This document shows positions 63,875-64,000 of a stretch of 64,000 bases of DNA, one piece after another; position 1 is the stretch's first letter, and each line of letters starts with the position of its first letter. The notes below the pieces were generated by a model. The model did not search any database. It had not been told where the DNA came from and saw nothing but the letters and a program-made list of their open reading frames with translations. Origin of the DNA: a virus; IMG/VR virus record IMGVR_UViG_3300049927_000163, positions 1 to 64,000 of that record; one strand, written 5' to 3'. A program made the translations under genes and the position numbers.

Positions 63875-64000
63875 AGCTGATCTCCGTGATAGTTATTCCA
63901 AGCCTCTTTATACTCGGATGGTTTATATGCATATGAGCTAGTCCCAAATGCCCACATATGGAAGCCTATGTCTTCAATCCAGGTGGTTTTACTTATGCTC
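63778..64000 (-). CDS. C-terminal part of an unknown protein (cut by window edge)
   Basis: An open frame enters from the right edge: SKTTWIEDIGFHMWAFGTSS, then YAYKPSEYKEAWNNYHGDQL, and ends EEERMYLK. It is rich in Trp and Tyr and its start lies beyond the window. It overlaps the 66-residue gene by 97 bases. Family not recognised. Confidence 0.45.
   Translation of the reverse strand, partial: SISKTTWIEDIGFHMWAFGTSSYAYKPSEYKEAWNNYHGDQLWVKNEQPLHIYLPKMKRIFQRAIEEERMYLK

Overview
The window is phage DNA of low to moderate G+C, with densely packed and overlapping genes and no host housekeeping genes. The structural proteins are those of short-tailed phages (podoviruses): a P22-type portal, an N4-gp56-family capsid, a P22 gp4/T7 gp11-type adaptor, a gp10/gp12-type nozzle, a trio of ejection proteins, and large repetitive fibre proteins. 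The host cannot be read from the sequence. The repetitive fibre style is one I associate with phages or prophages of amoeba-associated and other environmental bacteria, but this is only an impression.

The window holds two copies of the virion programme in the same orientation, about 38 kb apart. Module 1 (1 to 29.7 kb, minus strand) reads, from its 3' end: fibre genes, ejection genes, acetyltransferase-like gene, tail nozzle, small spike, adaptor, decoration proteins, capsid (16.6-17.5 kb), scaffold, portal (23.3-25.5 kb), a run of tiny membrane and lipoprotein genes (25.5-27.6 kb), then large and small terminase (27.6-29.7 kb). Module 2 (36.4 to 64 kb, minus strand) repeats the order: fibres (36.8-43.1), ejection (43.9-48.1), nozzle and adaptor (49.1-52.6), decoration and capsid (53.0-54.6), scaffold (54.6-55.2), portal (55.9-57.9), terminases (58.2-59.8), a ParB-like gene and small genes with a matching lipoprotein pair (60-62.5), and a second RusA gene (62.7-63.5). 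The fibre genes of the two modules are roughly 90 percent identical in DNA in places. Head and tail proteins are clearly homologous but diverged. The large terminases belong to different families.

Between the modules lies a non-structural region (29.8-36.4 kb). Its minus-strand half carries winged-helix proteins, an ERF-family annealing protein and a PD-(D/E)XK nuclease. Its plus-strand half carries HTH regulators, a RusA resolvase and a SpoVG-like protein. These probably serve recombination and regulation of the first unit.

Plus-strand cargo islands interrupt both modules. Island 5.1-6.7 kb has a zinc-ribbon protein, an HNH endonuclease and small membrane proteins. Island 19.1-23.4 kb has a ParB-like protein, an RNA ligase, a tRNA-Asn, four tandem DUF551 genes and a tRNA-like element; it is absent from the matching place in module 2. 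Island 43.1-43.9 kb has a zinc-ribbon paralogue and membrane-anchored coiled-coil proteins. All three end in a tiny hydrophobic peptide that overlaps the convergent structural gene. A second HNH gene (176-631) sits against the 3' end of a fibre gene and appears to have taken over its old 3' end.

The simplest reading is two related podovirus genomes of about 38 kb lying head to tail: tandem prophages, a fused or duplicated phage genome, or an assembly join through the near-identical fibre genes. I recognise no integrase, DNA or RNA polymerase, or canonical endolysin or holin.
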